Below are positions 13,665 through 27,540 of a DNA stretch of 64,000 nt, one piece after another. Position 1 is the first letter of the stretch. Each line of letters opens with the position of its first letter. A program made the position numbers and the translations under genes. The notes beneath the pieces were generated by a model, which saw only the letters and a program-made list of their open reading frames with translations, was not told where the DNA came from and made no database searches. This DNA comes from Nemopilema nomurai (Eukaryota; Cnidaria; Scyphozoa; Rhizostomeae; Rhizostomatidae), in assembly GCA_003864495.1 (NCBI GenBank), contig ML133443.1:1363486-1427485 (forward strand), given 5' to 3'.

Positions 13665-15988
13665 ATGGAGAATGAAACAGATATAAGGGAATCTGTCACG
13701 CGCTGCGTCGATTTATTGAAGAAGGCAAAGACCGACAGTGAAAAGTTTGCGGCCCTCCTTGTAGTAGGGGAAATGGACAGAGCCCAGAAAATGAATTCCA
13801 ACGAAAGAACATTGGTCTATATGTCAATTGATTTGAGCTTTCTTAGGAAGCTTCTGAATACAGCAAGAGACCCAGAAGGTTGTACCAAAATGACATTAAT
13901 TTCTGTTGGCCTTACCATATTATCTTGTATGGTCAACGAAATCGATTATTCAAAGGAAAGAAGTGGGCATCTAGATATTTTACAAATGGTGCCAAGACTA
14001 TTTCAAATTATGAGTGAAGTGATGCAAAGGAAAGATATCGACGAATCTCAGGAAAACCAGTTTGAAAAAGAAGTTCTTGAACATAGCCTTTCCATTCTGA
14101 ATTCTTTGGCTTCAAGTCAAAAAGGCTGTATTTGTATATTAAAGAATGCTCTTGATTTTCTAAAGAATATAGAATTCAAGATCGAATGTGAGATTTCAAA
14201 CAAAATTGCAAGTTTGACAGTGCAGACAATGGGGAAGTTGAATTATGAGGAAGTGACTCCAATTCTAGAAACAATGGATAAATTTATGCATGGCATTGCT
14301 CACCAGTTTTCCTTGTACCAAGATATAAAAAAATTCCAACTCCTTGGACTCTATTTCGATTTGCTTTTTGTAAGAAAGGAGAGACTTTTGATGAAAGATG
14401 AGCATCCAAAATTACCTGCAGATGATCTTAGGTATCTGCGAAAAGGCATAATGGACATCATTCAGTCAAGAACGGATGTGAAATACAGACATTTGTCACT
14501 AAAATTGGTTTCCATACTCATAGAGCTTGCAGGTATTTCATGGACATACACTGTTTACCAAGATGAAGACCAAAAGTACAGTCAGAAGTTTCTACATCTG
14601 ATAATTTCATTGACAGCATTGGAGATTAATTTGGGGTTCCATGAAGACAACTTTGAGCTTCAAAGCTTTCTCTTCAGCACCATTGAAAATGTTATTGTAG
14701 CTCTAAGCTGCAATGAGGATAAAGTTTTGACAGACCTTCAAAAAAACATGATGAAATTGCCTATTATATCAAAAGTCCTGCAGACCATTAATGAGGTGAT
14801 CTCAGTTCTTGTTCAATACCTAGATGAGGTGCAAAGCAAGTCTAACGAAGATGATGCATGCAAAGACATTAAAGTTATTGCATGCTGCAGACTTTTGTGC
14901 ATATACCTATCAGAAGAAACCCAGGCACTGAAGAAAGACATTATTAAGATTGCTCCTTTTCTGATAAGGCTGGGCAAAGCTTCATTTAGAGAACACAAAA
15001 TGGGTATGGATGATCATTTTTTTCAATGAATTTTTTTAATTAAAACTCAAAAGCAATGGTATATTGATTTTTGATATGTTTACAATCAATTTATATTAAA
15101 TATAACTTGTGTATATACATTTGCAAGCAAGTTTCATAAATGTAACAAGTTTGTAACTTTATGGAAAAAATAGTAAAAATTATGCATTTTTATGCATAAT
15201 ATGCGACATTGTGTATTTTATGTCTTGTGTGTTTTTAATCATGTCTAACCTTTTTTTCCTCAATTTTAGCTTCCAGTAAACCAATTGAGGAAAAAAGAGA
15301 GAAAACTAAACTTCAGCCTTTGCCATCAATCTTCTCATTTCTTTTACCTGTTTTATGCCACTGGTCTGCAGATGAAAAAACAAGGCATATAATTTTAGAG
15401 GAAGACATGCACAAAACAATGTGGGAATACCTTTCACAGTTGCTGGCTTACTCTGGTGAGGAAAAGAATTCTCAAGAAGTGATAGAAACATTATTTGGTA
15501 TTTTTATGAATATTGCAATCACAGAGCCAAGGCTAGCTGCAAATGAAAAGAACACTTTTGGAAAAATACTGCAGAAAATCACACAAGAGTTAGGCAGTAT
15601 TATGTCAAGACCTGTAATCCTAGCTATGAATACTGTTACACTAGGGCTGATTCTAGCAAGGGCACAGAACAAAGACAGAGAGGGGAGCACAGCACAGTTT
15701 TTCAGGCAATGCCTGTGCAGTTTATACTCATGTTGCCCATACACAGACCAAGAACAGGTAGGGGACAAAAACTGGTCTGACATAGCTGAATTGTGGCTTA
15801 TTGGCATGGATAATTTGTGTGCCTGTGTTGAGAGGTCCATTCATCTCCAGAAAGCTTTTGAAAGTGATGAAGTTTTCATGAATTTTGCTACATTTGTTGA
15901 ACAGAACAAGGGAAAAAAGTCCCCTAGTGTTAAACAAGTTTGTTCTTCTGTACTTTGTTTAATGAAGGCTGTTATCCATCAAGCATAA
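13665..15988 (+). CDS. NCDN: Neurochondrin
   Basis: Neurochondrin is a cytosolic, mostly helical protein linked in vertebrates to neurite outgrowth and receptor signalling. Two coding exons, 13665-15003 and 15270-15988, are joined in phase 1 (ATGG/GTATGG donor, TTTTAG acceptor) and give 685 aa (human about 729). Evidence is the N-terminal pattern VDLLKKAKTDSEKFAALLVV, then FLRKLL, PEGC and the run of amphipathic helices through both exons (SIFSFLLPVLCHWS, ETLFGIFMNI, SVKQVCSSVLCLMKAV), typical of the neurochondrin family. ATG 13665 is the first methionine in frame and gives the conserved N-terminus MENETDIRESV. A polyadenylation signal AATAAA lies at 15993-15998, only a few bases past the stop. 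It is head-to-head with WDPCP and convergent with MTMR9. One coding intron is few compared with vertebrate NCDN. No catalytic domain is expected or seen. Confidence 0.9.
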
Positions 15989-17194
15989 AATGAATAAAAT
16001 ATAATATTATCTGTTATCTAGAATGATTAAAGGCACTTAGAGAAATTTTTTCAAATATTTTTCTTAAATGTTTGTTCTATTTTTGCTGACACTGGACAAT
16101 CTGCAGTCCATCGCAAGATAAATTCTGCATGTGATATTTTTCATGATCTCATTGTGAATTCTAACAAAAGGATGCATCCTATTACAAAATTATCAATCAA
16201 ATGTATTAAAATGGACAATTTGACTTATGGCATCAGCAAAGTTAATTCCAAAAAATTGCAAATTAAATATAAAATGCAATACACAACATGTTTGATAACA
16301 ATGCCATCTCTAATAGATATTTTTTTAGAACTATTGTGATTTTAAACATTGAGTGCATAGGTACAGATGACTCCTAACTGCTTGGCTCCTAAACTCATCT
16401 AGAGGTGCTATTTATTTATGCAGAAAAAGTCAGGGGAGCAATAAAACACACAAGCAAAAGTGTTTTGGTCTTCCAACAAACCGCTTCACATTATGGAGAT
16501 TTAGGAGGTTAATTTAGGTAGTTGCCTTTCAGACTTGATAAACAGGTTTAAACAGATTGTGAAACAATAAAATCTTTCTATTCTTTTCACCATAGAAATG
16601 ACCATAGAAAGTCATCTAGAGAGTCACTGAAATTCCCTTTACACATAATAAGGTAAATCAGTCTGATAAGTAGACCAGGATCAATCAATCCATCTGCTTT
16701 AGGGGCATTAAAAAATATTTGAATAGAAGCACAAGCGCCTGGAAATCTACTCTCAATTAAAAAAATCAAGGACATGGATAATTGCATGTACATAGTTGCC
16801 AAACTCCAGAAATTGGACAAGGAGCAATTGAAGCTCTTAGCATGACTCGTGAGCCTATCATCATAATCACACATCTATTTCTATCCTTTACTTTTTTCAT
16901 TAATACTTCAAATTTACTCTTCCACAAAAATAGACAAATAAAAAGATTGTGTGGCCTAAGAACCTTTTTTAACTATTAAACCCAATATTTCTGAAGACAT
17001 GGCAACTATTTTTAACAGGAAACCAACAAAAAGTATTTTTTTCTGGCTGCATTGAATTTATTTGAATTCCAATTGAGAAACTTGAAGGAAACAATTAATA
17101 AGCATTGGTTTTCTGATTAATTTCAGAATGCCAATGTTCAAATTATGATAAATTATTCTGCCCATCAAATGCTAAAAATTTATTAATCTGAAAA
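15989..17194. other. Convergent intergenic region NCDN / MTMR9
   Basis: It contains the NCDN polyadenylation signal (15993-15998) and, on the minus strand, AATAAA at 17179-17184, 11 bases past the MTMR9 stop. The remaining 1.2 kb is AT-rich with only short open frames; I see no gene in it. Confidence 0.5.
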
Positions 17195-20100
17195 TTATTC
17201 TTCACTGTTCTCACTGCCTTCCAATTTCACTAATTCTTTCTGCAATTCAAGGTATTCCCTGCCAAAATAGAAACAAAAAGGTTAAAGAAAAAAAAAAGTG
17301 TTAATACATATATATATATATATATGTATATATTGATTAATGAAAATAGGGTAACATTATCATATCAGAACTAATTATGAATCTTGCCCAATAAATCTTG
17401 AATCATTGCCCAAATACTGAATGTAAAAACACCACTCATACACCACTTTAATAGTATTTTTAACTGTTTTGATACTTGTCCATTATTTTTTTTTTGAAAG
17501 AAAACAATTTAACTTAACCAATTAACAAACTGAAAAACAATTAGCAAAAGAACTTGGGTTCTTGAACAATGATAATTTTCAAAGAGTCTTGTTTACACTA
17601 CTCTTCAAAAAGCAAATTTTCTTATTCATAATACTAGAGAGAAGCATGTCATAGCTACAAGGGTTAAATAAATGTGATGGCTTAACAGCTGTGTTCACTT
17701 TGGCTAAAAATCAATGCATTTTCAATCAAGTAAATTCTGGTTGGAAGGTTAACTCACTTTTGAAGTTGATAAGCTTTTTCCTTCAATTTTGTATTTGCCT
17801 CCTTCATTTTCACAGCCTGATTCTGTATCCTCTTTCTTGATGTAGAACTGACTGCCCATTTGAGAAACATCTCAGACCAGATGTTCTAATGTAATGGTTG
17901 ATAGAATTAGTGATATACAAACTGAATGTCATTGAATATATTTTGTATCGCAATATATTTATTTCTATGTAGCATCCAAAGGTAGTTTTTGGACCCTGAG
18001 TAGTATAAGCTTGGAACCTGAGATTGTTATTCTGCAGAGAGCTAATTCTGCAGCAGTCAATAAGCAAGTGAGCCCAGAAAATTAGAAAGCCAATGATATA
18101 TTTATAGTTGCTAATTTTGGGCATTAATAATATATATGTAAGCAATGTAAAGTAAGGATGCCACATTGAAATTTGGGACAAACTGTAGGTCTAATTTGAT
18201 CCTATATCAAGGGGGCATAATAACTGATTAAGTGCAACAAGATCCTATTAGACAAGTCATCTTCTTTTGCAATACTTAAAACATGGAAACAAACTATTGT
18301 GACAGTCTTTGAATTTAAGAGGGAGATTGCTGCGGCTTAAATAATCAATGACAAATTTGAAACAACACAGAACTTACCAAACTCTGAGGGGCCACTGATG
18401 GCCATAAGCAATCTTCATTATTCTCGTAGAGAGGGTTCACAAAATTCTGCAGAATTTTTGGTTGGTTTAGATAAGACCTAAAAGTTAATGGAAAGCTAAG
18501 ATCATACAACTAAGATCATACAAAATGGTCATACAATTAAGATCACGCACACCTAAATTCCTAGAAGAATAAATATTTTGCTAGATTTCTAAGCTTGAAA
18601 GTCCAGATTTTAGCAATTTCACATTACCTATCCAATTATTAATAGAAATCCTAGCTATGGAATTCGTCTTACTCAGTTGCATATTCAAAACAATGTTGGT
18701 ATACTAAAGATATATTCTACTCACCATACTGAAATCGTTTTAGAGAAAACCTTCTCTCTTCTTCTTTCAAATTCATTATTGAGTAAAAATGTACCTTGAG
18801 GAAAGATGACAAGAAATATATATATATATATAACACAAAGGTGCGTAATATATAATTGGTAATGCATAATCTGGTTGATATATGCATGTACACTTTAATT
18901 TGAGCTAAATCCCATTATGTTATTTTAGATGACAGGCAACCTACTCAAAATAAATCAAATTACAACCAAACAAGTTTGATTTGGATTAGAAATGGGTGGA
19001 CAAATGTTTCTAATCATGATAAAAATTAATCAAAATGCCCTTGATATGGATGAGAAAAGATAAAACATTAACTTTTCTGAATGCTTAGATAATTAATGAG
19101 TACTTATGTAAAGTTTACCAATGCTATTTAAACATAGATCACTGTCTAAACATCGTAAAAGTTTTTCACTTCAAAATAAAGTACCACTGCTTATTTGGAA
19201 CACACAAACATTATCCTTAAAGTGACTAATTGGATGCAACTCAGGTGCTAAGAACTTACCATAGGGAGATGCATATGAATGTGAACTTAGAAAGCATAAT
19301 AGATCTTCGCCATACTCAAATGATGATGGATACTGAGTGATAATCTGCATATTAAAGGTAAATATCAATGATTTCAAGAAAAAACAAGCTATGTCAATCA
19401 GTCAATACTGATCAATCACACATTATTTCATATTTCCTCTAAACTATTACTGAAAAAAAATTGATGCTTAAGACCTTAAAGCAGTAAGGTGAGTCTCTGC
19501 CACTCTTTTATTTCTATTTCTTTAGTAGAAGAAAAAATTTGCATGAGCAGTTTACACAATTCAATTTTTTGGAATCAAGCAATAACCATTATGCTTAGAA
19601 GTGGAACAGTTAATAACAGTTATTAACAGTTGTTAACAGTTATTAAACAGAACCTGTAATTAACGGCTTATATAACAGGATTTCATAAGAATCTGGCTGA
19701 AAAAACTTTGGCCATATTGTAGGCATTTGACATAAAATCAATCAATAAGCAACTAAGAATGTTATTTGATAAAAACACAGGCTAGTCCACTCTATAAACA
19801 GTCAGATCTTCAAAACCTGTGGCATCCCTTTTACTTAACATCTTGTTTAACTTCTGTTGCTTGATATTCTAACTTCTAAGCAAAATTTGCTTTTACTTTG
19901 GGAAAATTTACCTGATGTACAGCATCCAAAAACAGCAGAAAGACACTCCCTTGCTCTTTATATCTTGCTAGACTCACTCCCAGTCTCATATTACGACTTG
20001 CAAAGGGGTGTCCTGCCCAAAGCCACTCTCGAACAACAAGGCTTTGAAGACTAACAAAAAATATAGCATGCTACAATTAAAAATTGATCCATGCATTACA

Positions 20101-23100
20101 ATCAATGGCTTACTGCAATATAAGACACACAGAATTAGAAAATACATAATTTGCAGAATGTTCATATCTAGCTTTAGTGTAAATTTTCAAAAGAAGTTTT
20201 CAGGACAATTTCATAGCCTTCAATTTCATTTCTCAGCTATCATCTTAAATGAAGCTTCTCTACACAACTGACCAACTGAAATAAACAACCCATAGCCAAG
20301 CGTTTGCATTTAAACCTTTCTCCAACTGAGAAGAAATTTCTATGAAAGAAAATTCTTCAGAGAAACTTGTTGAATGGTTTCCAATTGGTACAATGACAAT
20401 TTAGCTTGACATTGAATGAACATGTTACTTGAAAACAGCAAAATTTGGTTGGTTTATTGACACATTTTTTGATAAATAAACAATTTTATCAATTTATTCA
20501 ATACAAAACCAATACACAGTTTATAATTTCCAAAAACATTCTAACCCCCTAATGGTCCGTGCCTCTGGATTGAGAAGTATTTGTACCAATGATGTCAAAA
20601 CAAGGGTCATGTCTCTTCCATTATCTTCATGCACAAGTACTGGAGAATCTTTTCAGGAAGAATTCAGAGTATTAGAGGAATTATTATACTAACATGAGAA
20701 ACTCAAGGCAACAGCTGTCAATTATTCCACCACCAAAACTTTCCTTAAAACCCAAGATATATCCTTATTTCTATCTTCAACTTTATTTGAGTTCTTAAGG
20801 AAATTCTGAACATAATCTAAGCCACAACTTTTGGTCTTTGGAAAATATATTTAGATATTAAGCTTATTCCTATCTACTATACCCACTCACCTAAAAACCT
20901 AAAAATCACAAGGATGACAGCCCAAGGTGTGGAGTTGGACTGGAAAATTCTCATCACAATTGGATAAAGTTGTCATTATTTGTGAGTGATGAAAATGGTT
21001 CCTTGCTGATTTATTCTATAGTTGCATGGTTTGAAGAGGCTCTCACAGTTTAGTCCCAATTCCTACAAACACTTGGCAGCAAATAAACTCACCATTTGTA
21101 TCAATATGTTCTGCAATTTTCAATGCAGCAGTCAAAACTGCTTCTACTGTAGTCAGCCACCCACTACTTTCCAAGTTTGATAACCAAGCTCCAGTCTTTT
21201 TATCAGCACATGCAGCATAAAGTTTTCTAATGCTTTCAGGAAGTGAAGTATACTGATCGATTCCAACTATTTCCCTCTTCCATTGGGGATATTTTGACTC
21301 AGACTCACTACCACCACCTGCCAAAAGAACATTATAAAAAATTTTGAACCTTCATAAAATATTATATATATTATAGTATAATCTTTTACCATCTGGTGGA
21401 AAGATACACAGTTACAAACAACAAAATGTTTGTAAATCTAGTCTACTAGCAAATAGCAGGAAAAATTTAAGTTATTGAATCACACCTTTATTTGTTAAAT
21501 TAAGAAAACAAAAAGTTAGGCTACTCAACAAGTTGGTCAAATGGTCCAATGTTTCATCAAATACCTACCTGTATATATATACTTTTCCTTTATATCCTTC
21601 TATCATTCTTATATGACTGTTATTGTTCTTTTATTTTTTTAATATTTTGGATTCAAAATTTACAAATGCTTTGATTAAATAGCACATCATTGCATGCACA
21701 CCACCAGCAGAGTGATTCACTGCACCCCTGTGATTTTATTTGCAGCATGGCCTGAATATTTCAAATGAAGCAGATTAATAACTATTTACCTTTGCTTTTA
21801 TGTGTGCTTATGACTGATCTTGACCTTGTATCAAAAATGAAACCTTTGCTGGAATGACCATGCAAAATAATAGACATGAGCTTTTCATCTTCTTTGCAGC
21901 GTTTTCCTTGAGGTCCTGGTTGAGGTTGTGAAGATCTTAGAAGAGGCACCTTTTTCAAAGATAAATAAACCTTATTACAATGTTAAATGTATAAAATATA
22001 AAATAAGTATAAAATAAGTATAATATGAAAAGAATAAGCAAAATGGGCATGTAGCTCCACCTTCATATCACATTTCTTAAGATACATAAGCTATGAAACT
22101 TGGTGTGAATAAATGGACCTACATCTTAGAATACTGTGAACTGTGTTCAGTTCAATGTAAAATATAACTTACTTCATATCACCTGCAAATTGAATTTGTA
22201 CAAAAAGAGCACTCTTTATCAAATTGCAGTCCTTTTAATGAACAGGTACATTGTCAAGTAATTAATTCTTAAAAATTATCCAAAGCAAATAATTCAACCT
22301 TGCATGAAAGGCTAGAAAAAGGACACAAAGCTTGTTGTTAAGTGATACAGTAATTTGTGAAATAACTTGAAGATCAGATCAGCAAATTATACTCTGATTA
22401 AACAATTTAATGCAATAACAATGCTATGTGCAGAAATTGTTTATAAAGTTTATATGAAGACAATAAACATTAATACAAACATTGTTTCTTTTATTCAAAT
22501 AGGCAAGAACTGGGAATCTTCCTTCAAACCGAAAGGATGCTGACTTTAAAATCAGGTCATCTGTTACAGCTTTTGGTACAACATTTAACTCTGGGTAAGA
22601 AGAACTGATCTAAAAAAGAAAAAAATTAATGTGGTAAGGTGTGTTAGTAAAAATTACTATCAGAATTTATCATAGAACTGTGAAAAAATGTTAGAAAATT
22701 GGAGATATTTAATCATACTTTAAACTCTCTATTGAGTGAAGAAATCCTCCAACTGTCATTTACACCAATTAACTTGTTTAGTTCTTCTTGCGGGTCAAAT
22801 GATTCCCAGCCATTTTCAGCTATGTCAAAATCCAGTCGATGGAAGAATGGATAATACCAAGTTTGATTTTCTGTTATAAACAAGATTAAATTCACATTAC
22901 AGAAATCTAAAAAGTTTTCCAAAATAACTATTAAAAAGTAACAAGGACTTTAACCTGGGGCGCCAACAAATAAGAAATAATCTGAGTAAAGAACAACTGT
23001 TTGCTGTATGCAGTAAACCTCATAATGTAAACATCACCAACCTAGCAACAAAATGCCCAGTTTATCTCTATGATTCAGTTTGCCTTTCTTGACTGATTTA

Positions 23101-24196
23101 TACTGAAGTGATGAGTTTATGTTATAGCCAGCCAGAGGCATAAATCAGTAATAAGCAGCACAAAAATAGATTCACATCTGACTTTATACAGAAATCAATG
23201 GCAATTACTGTGTTTTTTATTAGCGAGGGACTCTGTATTTTTACTGAGGTGCCTCAGAAACTGTGCTTTTAAAGCCTTTGTCTATAACTGGACCAGATGG
23301 GCAACACAATCAACAGAATGAAGTAATTATTAGAATAGGCATACAGAAATTGTTTATTTACCTAGGGTAGACAGTGCTTCAATTGAAGCTGCAACATTGT
23401 GGCAATTATCAGCTCCAGGTATCCTCAGTTTGAAAGAGGTGAAATCTTTACAAATGATATTCAGTGTTCCATTGGATCCCATAATTTTCTTTTGGACATC
23501 TTCAATTTCCATATACAAGATCTAAAGCAGTGGAAGGAAACCAACTAAATTCTGTGGCAATTAAACAAAGTCCTATTAGTAACATTAGATTATCAGGTAA
23601 AAATGAGACAAGCAACTGCTTCGACTCAATCTGTTCTGTTTATCAGATATATACATGGCATACATGTTAATCTTGGTATCCAATAACTGTCTGTGATCTT
23701 TTTAATGATATCAAGATACAGCAAGCAACATTATTAGATGCTAATGGTGAGGGCGATAGTCTGAACCAAATCTCCGCCCCCTTGAGTGATGAGGGCCAAA
23801 GTGCATCCCTATCATTGCTGCGATTAAATTAAAAAAGAAAAATAAAAGAATTCTTTCCTAGTAAAATAAACTTTCGGTTGATAGCCCTAAACAATACCAT
23901 AATCATATAACACTCCTTGCTTCTGATAGGTGCGGGAAGGAGTGGTAAGCTAGAAGCATTCAAAACAATGGCATTTGATAATGGAAGAAAGTTATGACAG
24001 TTCAAAAATTAGGCTTCCGTTTTCTCCGAGCCGGATTCGAGTTACTTACCATTAGCTCATCCTTTTCAGACACTCTTGATGAGAAAATTAGATGGTGACT
24101 TGTAAGACATAATGTCCCTTCAATGAGGCTACTGCGCTGCCTTCTCAGAAGAACATTGTCCACTCTCGTGGTCTTGATGAGTTCGGCGAATTCCAT
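17195..24196 (-). CDS. MTMR9: MTMR9, myotubularin-related pseudophosphatase
   Basis: MTMR9 is a catalytically dead myotubularin that binds and stimulates the active 3-phosphoinositide phosphatases MTMR6, MTMR7 and MTMR8. Thirteen exons on the minus strand: 24196-24050, 23521-23362, 22870-22719, 22609-22481, 21949-21790, 21317-21093, 20648-20546, 20050-19912, 19344-19260, 18794-18725, 18477-18378, 17885-17758, 17258-17195. They join in phase to 553 aa (human 549). The start MEFAELIKTTRVDNV and TLCLTSHHLIFSSR are the PH-GRAM domain. GKRCKEDEKL, YPQWKREI, REWLWAGHPF, FLLFLDAVHQ, YPSSFEYGEDLL and WPSVAPQSL follow the family order. A charged coiled coil ends the protein (KEANTKLKEKAYQLQKEYLELQKEL, in two exons). 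In the phosphatase loop the HCX5R motif is replaced: His331 is followed by Glu332 instead of Cys, and residue 338 is Met instead of Arg, so it should be inactive. Confidence 0.96.
17307..17332. repeat. AT dinucleotide microsatellite
   Basis: An alternating TA/AT run of about 26 bp lies in the last intron of MTMR9, just upstream of its final exon on the minus strand. Confidence 0.8.
18815..18832. repeat. Short AT microsatellite
   Basis: An 18-bp (AT)n run lies in an MTMR9 intron, about 20 bp from the acceptor of the exon at 18725-18794. Confidence 0.75.
19605..19650. repeat. 10-bp tandem repeat, AACAGTTATT type
   Basis: Four head-to-tail decamers (AACAGTTAAT, AACAGTTATT, AACAGTTGTT, AACAGTTATT) plus a partial fifth lie in an MTMR9 intron. 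Each unit carries an AACAGTT word, similar to a Myb recognition site, but the array is intronic and could be a simple repeat. Confidence 0.7.
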
Positions 24197-27100
24197 CCTA
24201 CTGTCACCGTTTAAACACAGGACGTCATGGAAGTCAGGTTGTACGGAGCAAAAGCCTATGCCATCGATCTTTGTTCCTTTATTCTCATCAACAAGATCAC
24301 CACACACAATGTGCGATGATAGGACAGAGCTACTTGCTTGCGCTATATTTTGAATGTTCTCGAAGCAAGCTTGAAATTAACCTGAACTATAATGCAACTA
24401 CCTACAGGCCTGTGCTCTTGAAAGTGTTTCTCATTAGCACACACATGCATACGCCAATTGCTGCTGACAAAGTGACAAAACAAAGTCTAAGCTTGCTATT
24501 TCTCTGCAAAAAATAATTCCAATTCTTTAACCATTTTTGGAAGACAGTATGACTTCATATCATACTTCCATACCTGGGTTCGCCAAACTCTTGTTCCAAT
24601 ATCAATTGTACACCCCCAGCCTGTTGCTCTAGCCTCCTTTCTACTTTCCTTCCTGCTTCTCGGGAGGATGTTCCTTCCCATCGTTTTTGAGTGTTTTTTT
24701 TCGGGAATAATGACAGCATGGCATCCAACGCAAATGTCCTTATGATGGGCGCGAAGGGATATTTTCAAACGGAAACAAGTTACGTGAAGACAGCAACTTA
24801 ACGTTTAGAAATGGTATGATATGATATTAAACGCAATTCCATCTACATGGTTTTTCGTTGTGCGTAAAAGAAAACTTACAAATTTACCGAAGTCAATGGT
24901 TACCAAAATCAATTAGAAGGCTAGGTTACTTAAATAATGCTGAAGGATGAAACCATCAATGTTGGTAGTGATGATGTGGTAGGAGCAAGCAGGGGCATTG
25001 CTAGGAATTTTATTGGGGAGGGGTGGGGTGTCAATGCCTTGGTTTCCGTGTAAGAAAATTTCAGAACAAAAGAAATAAGGCATTTAATATGTTATTCTAT
25101 TGCTACAGAGTTGAAGCTACTGGCCGGATCCAGCATTATCAGAAAGGGGGTGGGGCGGAAGGATAACTACATTGAAAATTTGTGTTAAGAGCATACTGCC
25201 TAAAAACTGCTTTTAGTCTGGGGGCATTTTTAATCCCCACTTGAGCCCAGGGACTAACTCCTAGGAGCTTCGCAATTTCTGAGGCCTTACGATGGCTTAG
25301 AATCCTTAAATTCGTCTCAAATGGACTCTTTCAGCGTAAGAAAAACACAAGGATTACTAGTTTAAAACTCTGATTAGATAAATTGTTGTGGAGCCACTAG
25401 ACATTTTTACAATGAAAATTGATCGATTAGTCGGCAGCGAGACGGCGGTGAGAAAGTCGCTGCTGATAACTCATGTTGATGATGCATTAAAAGCCCATTT
25501 CTCCTTCATTCGGATTTCGGATCTCCAGCTGTGTAGAGTTTGTCAATGGTCAATAAGGGTTTGAAGAAATTGTCCCATTTTCGTTGATGAGGCTATTGGC
25601 GGTTCAGGAACAACAGTACTTTCTGCACTTTTGCCCATTTTTATTTGTGTGCAGATGCTTGTCTTTCGAGAAGTTTCTCTTACCATGAAATTTTACGCTG
25701 TTTTTAAAATGGGCGTGGTCTATGTCCTCATTTTGCAAAGGGCCCTTGCATATTTGCCACTTACATCTGCCCCTGGATGACAGAGCAGTAACAATAGCTG
25801 CACTGCACGATCCAGCCGGAAATGTTCGACCGAAGAACTTTCACATTCAGAAAAACAACATTTTGTGGATTGTACTTTGCATGAAATTATCGAGAGCCGA
25901 AACGCGCCATCGCAGCGCAACATGCTTACTGAAAGGGGAGGGGAAGGGGCTGCTGGAAAATCGTAGATAATAGAAACGGAATTAGCATTGGCAATGTGAA
26001 ATCAAAACTTGAGGCTTTAATATCTCAGAGTAGAGGTCAGCATGACATTACGACTGATTCATTTTGCCAATATAATGATGCAAGTTAATTTGCTGAATTT
26101 TGCCTGTGATCATTCAAAAACATTTGTCAATATTTCTGTTCCATTGATGTCACTGTCCTTACACCCGGAAGTAGATTTTTCTGCTGCAGAAAGCTTTGTG
26201 CGTAAAAATTTGCTTTTGATATTAAATGTTTTATTACTATCGCATCATATGGTCCAATGTTGAAAAACTAAACAACGAGAAGCAAGAATATCCTTTGAAT
26301 ACAATCCTGTATGCGACCAAGCTTTCAAAAATGAACAACTTAATATGAAATCAAATATGGTTTTGCTATGAATACTTGGGGCCTGCATTTTTCAATTTCA
26401 ATCCTTACCAAATTTCTCGATCTACACTTTTGTTACAAATTGAGTTATCCGATATGGAAGCTTTTTTCCAAAGCTAAGGGTAGCTCTTTAGATTAACTGC
26501 CAGTTTTTGTCTCAAGTTAAATGCCTCATAACACTTTATTACCATAAACAACGATGAGGTACAAACCACTTAATGGTAAATGAGATTTATAACAAGTGTA
26601 AGAAAGGCCTGGAAATAGGTGTATCAGCATTTCTTCATTATTTGGGAAACACAACTGTATGAAGAGTTATATTAACATTGGTACCAATAGCGGTGGAACA
26701 TATTTTCTCTTTTTTATGAGAAACTTTTTTGAATGAAGTAAAAATTAGCTTATTGTAGTTAGAAAAGAAAATTTGAATTTCCAACATAAAGAATGACTTA
26801 TTCGACTTAAAAACTTTTTGTCTAGGTGAAGTCATTTTATATAACTAAGGAAAGTCCTATTAGGCGAAAAAGAGTAGTTAGAAACTTAAGTTAGAATGTA
26901 GTGCTGTTCTATGAATTGTTTTTATCATACAGTCGCAATAAGTATCATTTCCAATCACAGATTCTCATTTGTCCATGATAAATTTTGACAGATAAGCTTG
27001 TTAATATTCCAGTCTTAATATTGCATTTATATTAACAAGATAACCTTCATTTATTTTATATATATCAACTTGTCTAAAAACCGTTGGCCTATGACCTTGT

Positions 27101-27540
27101 GGCTAAACACGACAATGTGATATGCTGCGAGAATGGAAACTGCGAAGGCAATAAATGGGAGGTATGCAACTTTTGGCAGAGGAAGAAGACCAGGAGAGCT
27201 GATGTGACATAAAAACAGATCATCACCATCAGTCAACGCCAAAACGTCAATTCACCTGCTTTCAAGATTATAAGATTGGAACATTGTTGCTTGCCGCTCA
27301 CCAAAGTGTCTTGACCATCGATTACAAGTGGTAATATATACAATCAAATAAAGATTAGGTTTTGTTGTCGTGCAAACTGCGTTCTTCTTGCGACCAGCTG
27401 CATTGCCAAACACCCAGCAAAGATTGTACGTCATCATGGCTGGCTCGATTGAATGAAAGGAAGAGGCAGATTTTTGTTTGAATGAGATTCAAGCTATATC
27501 TGTTTTAGAGTTTTGTGTGTTCACAACTGTTGCGCTGAAA
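24197..27540. other. Divergent intergenic region MTMR9 / GGT7-like
   Basis: This 3.3 kb holds the MTMR9 promoter and 5' UTR on its left side and the GGT7-like promoter on its right. G-rich low-complexity patches occur near 25015-25030 and 25145-25160. An ORF at 24496-24768 (minus) is open but resembles nothing I know and may be 5' leader or chance. A better small-ORF candidate at 27051-27242 is listed separately. Confidence 0.4.
27051..27242 (-). CDS. Candidate small single-pass membrane protein (unrecognised)
   Basis: A 63-codon ORF on the minus strand starts with ATG in a strong context (GGCGATGGC). It has a short polar N-terminus, MALTDGDDLFLCH, and one clear hydrophobic segment, roughly residues 26-47 (YLPFIAFAVSILAAYHIVVF), followed by a basic tail (HKVIGQRFLDKLIYIK). 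This is the layout of a small integral membrane protein. AATAAA on the minus strand overlaps the stop codon region (about 27046-27052). I do not recognise the family. It could be a genuine single-exon microprotein, a terminal exon, or chance; a 61-codon open frame immediately upstream (27252-27437, minus) does not help to decide. Confidence 0.25.
   Translation of the reverse strand: MALTDGDDLFLCHISSPGLLPLPKVAYLPFIAFAVSILAAYHIVVFSHKVIGQRFLDKLIYIK

Noticed and set aside
24496..24768. 90-codon minus-strand frame upstream of MTMR9
   Set aside because: MTMR9 has a clean, conserved start at 24196, and this frame shows no homology or in-phase junction to it. It is more likely 5' leader or chance.
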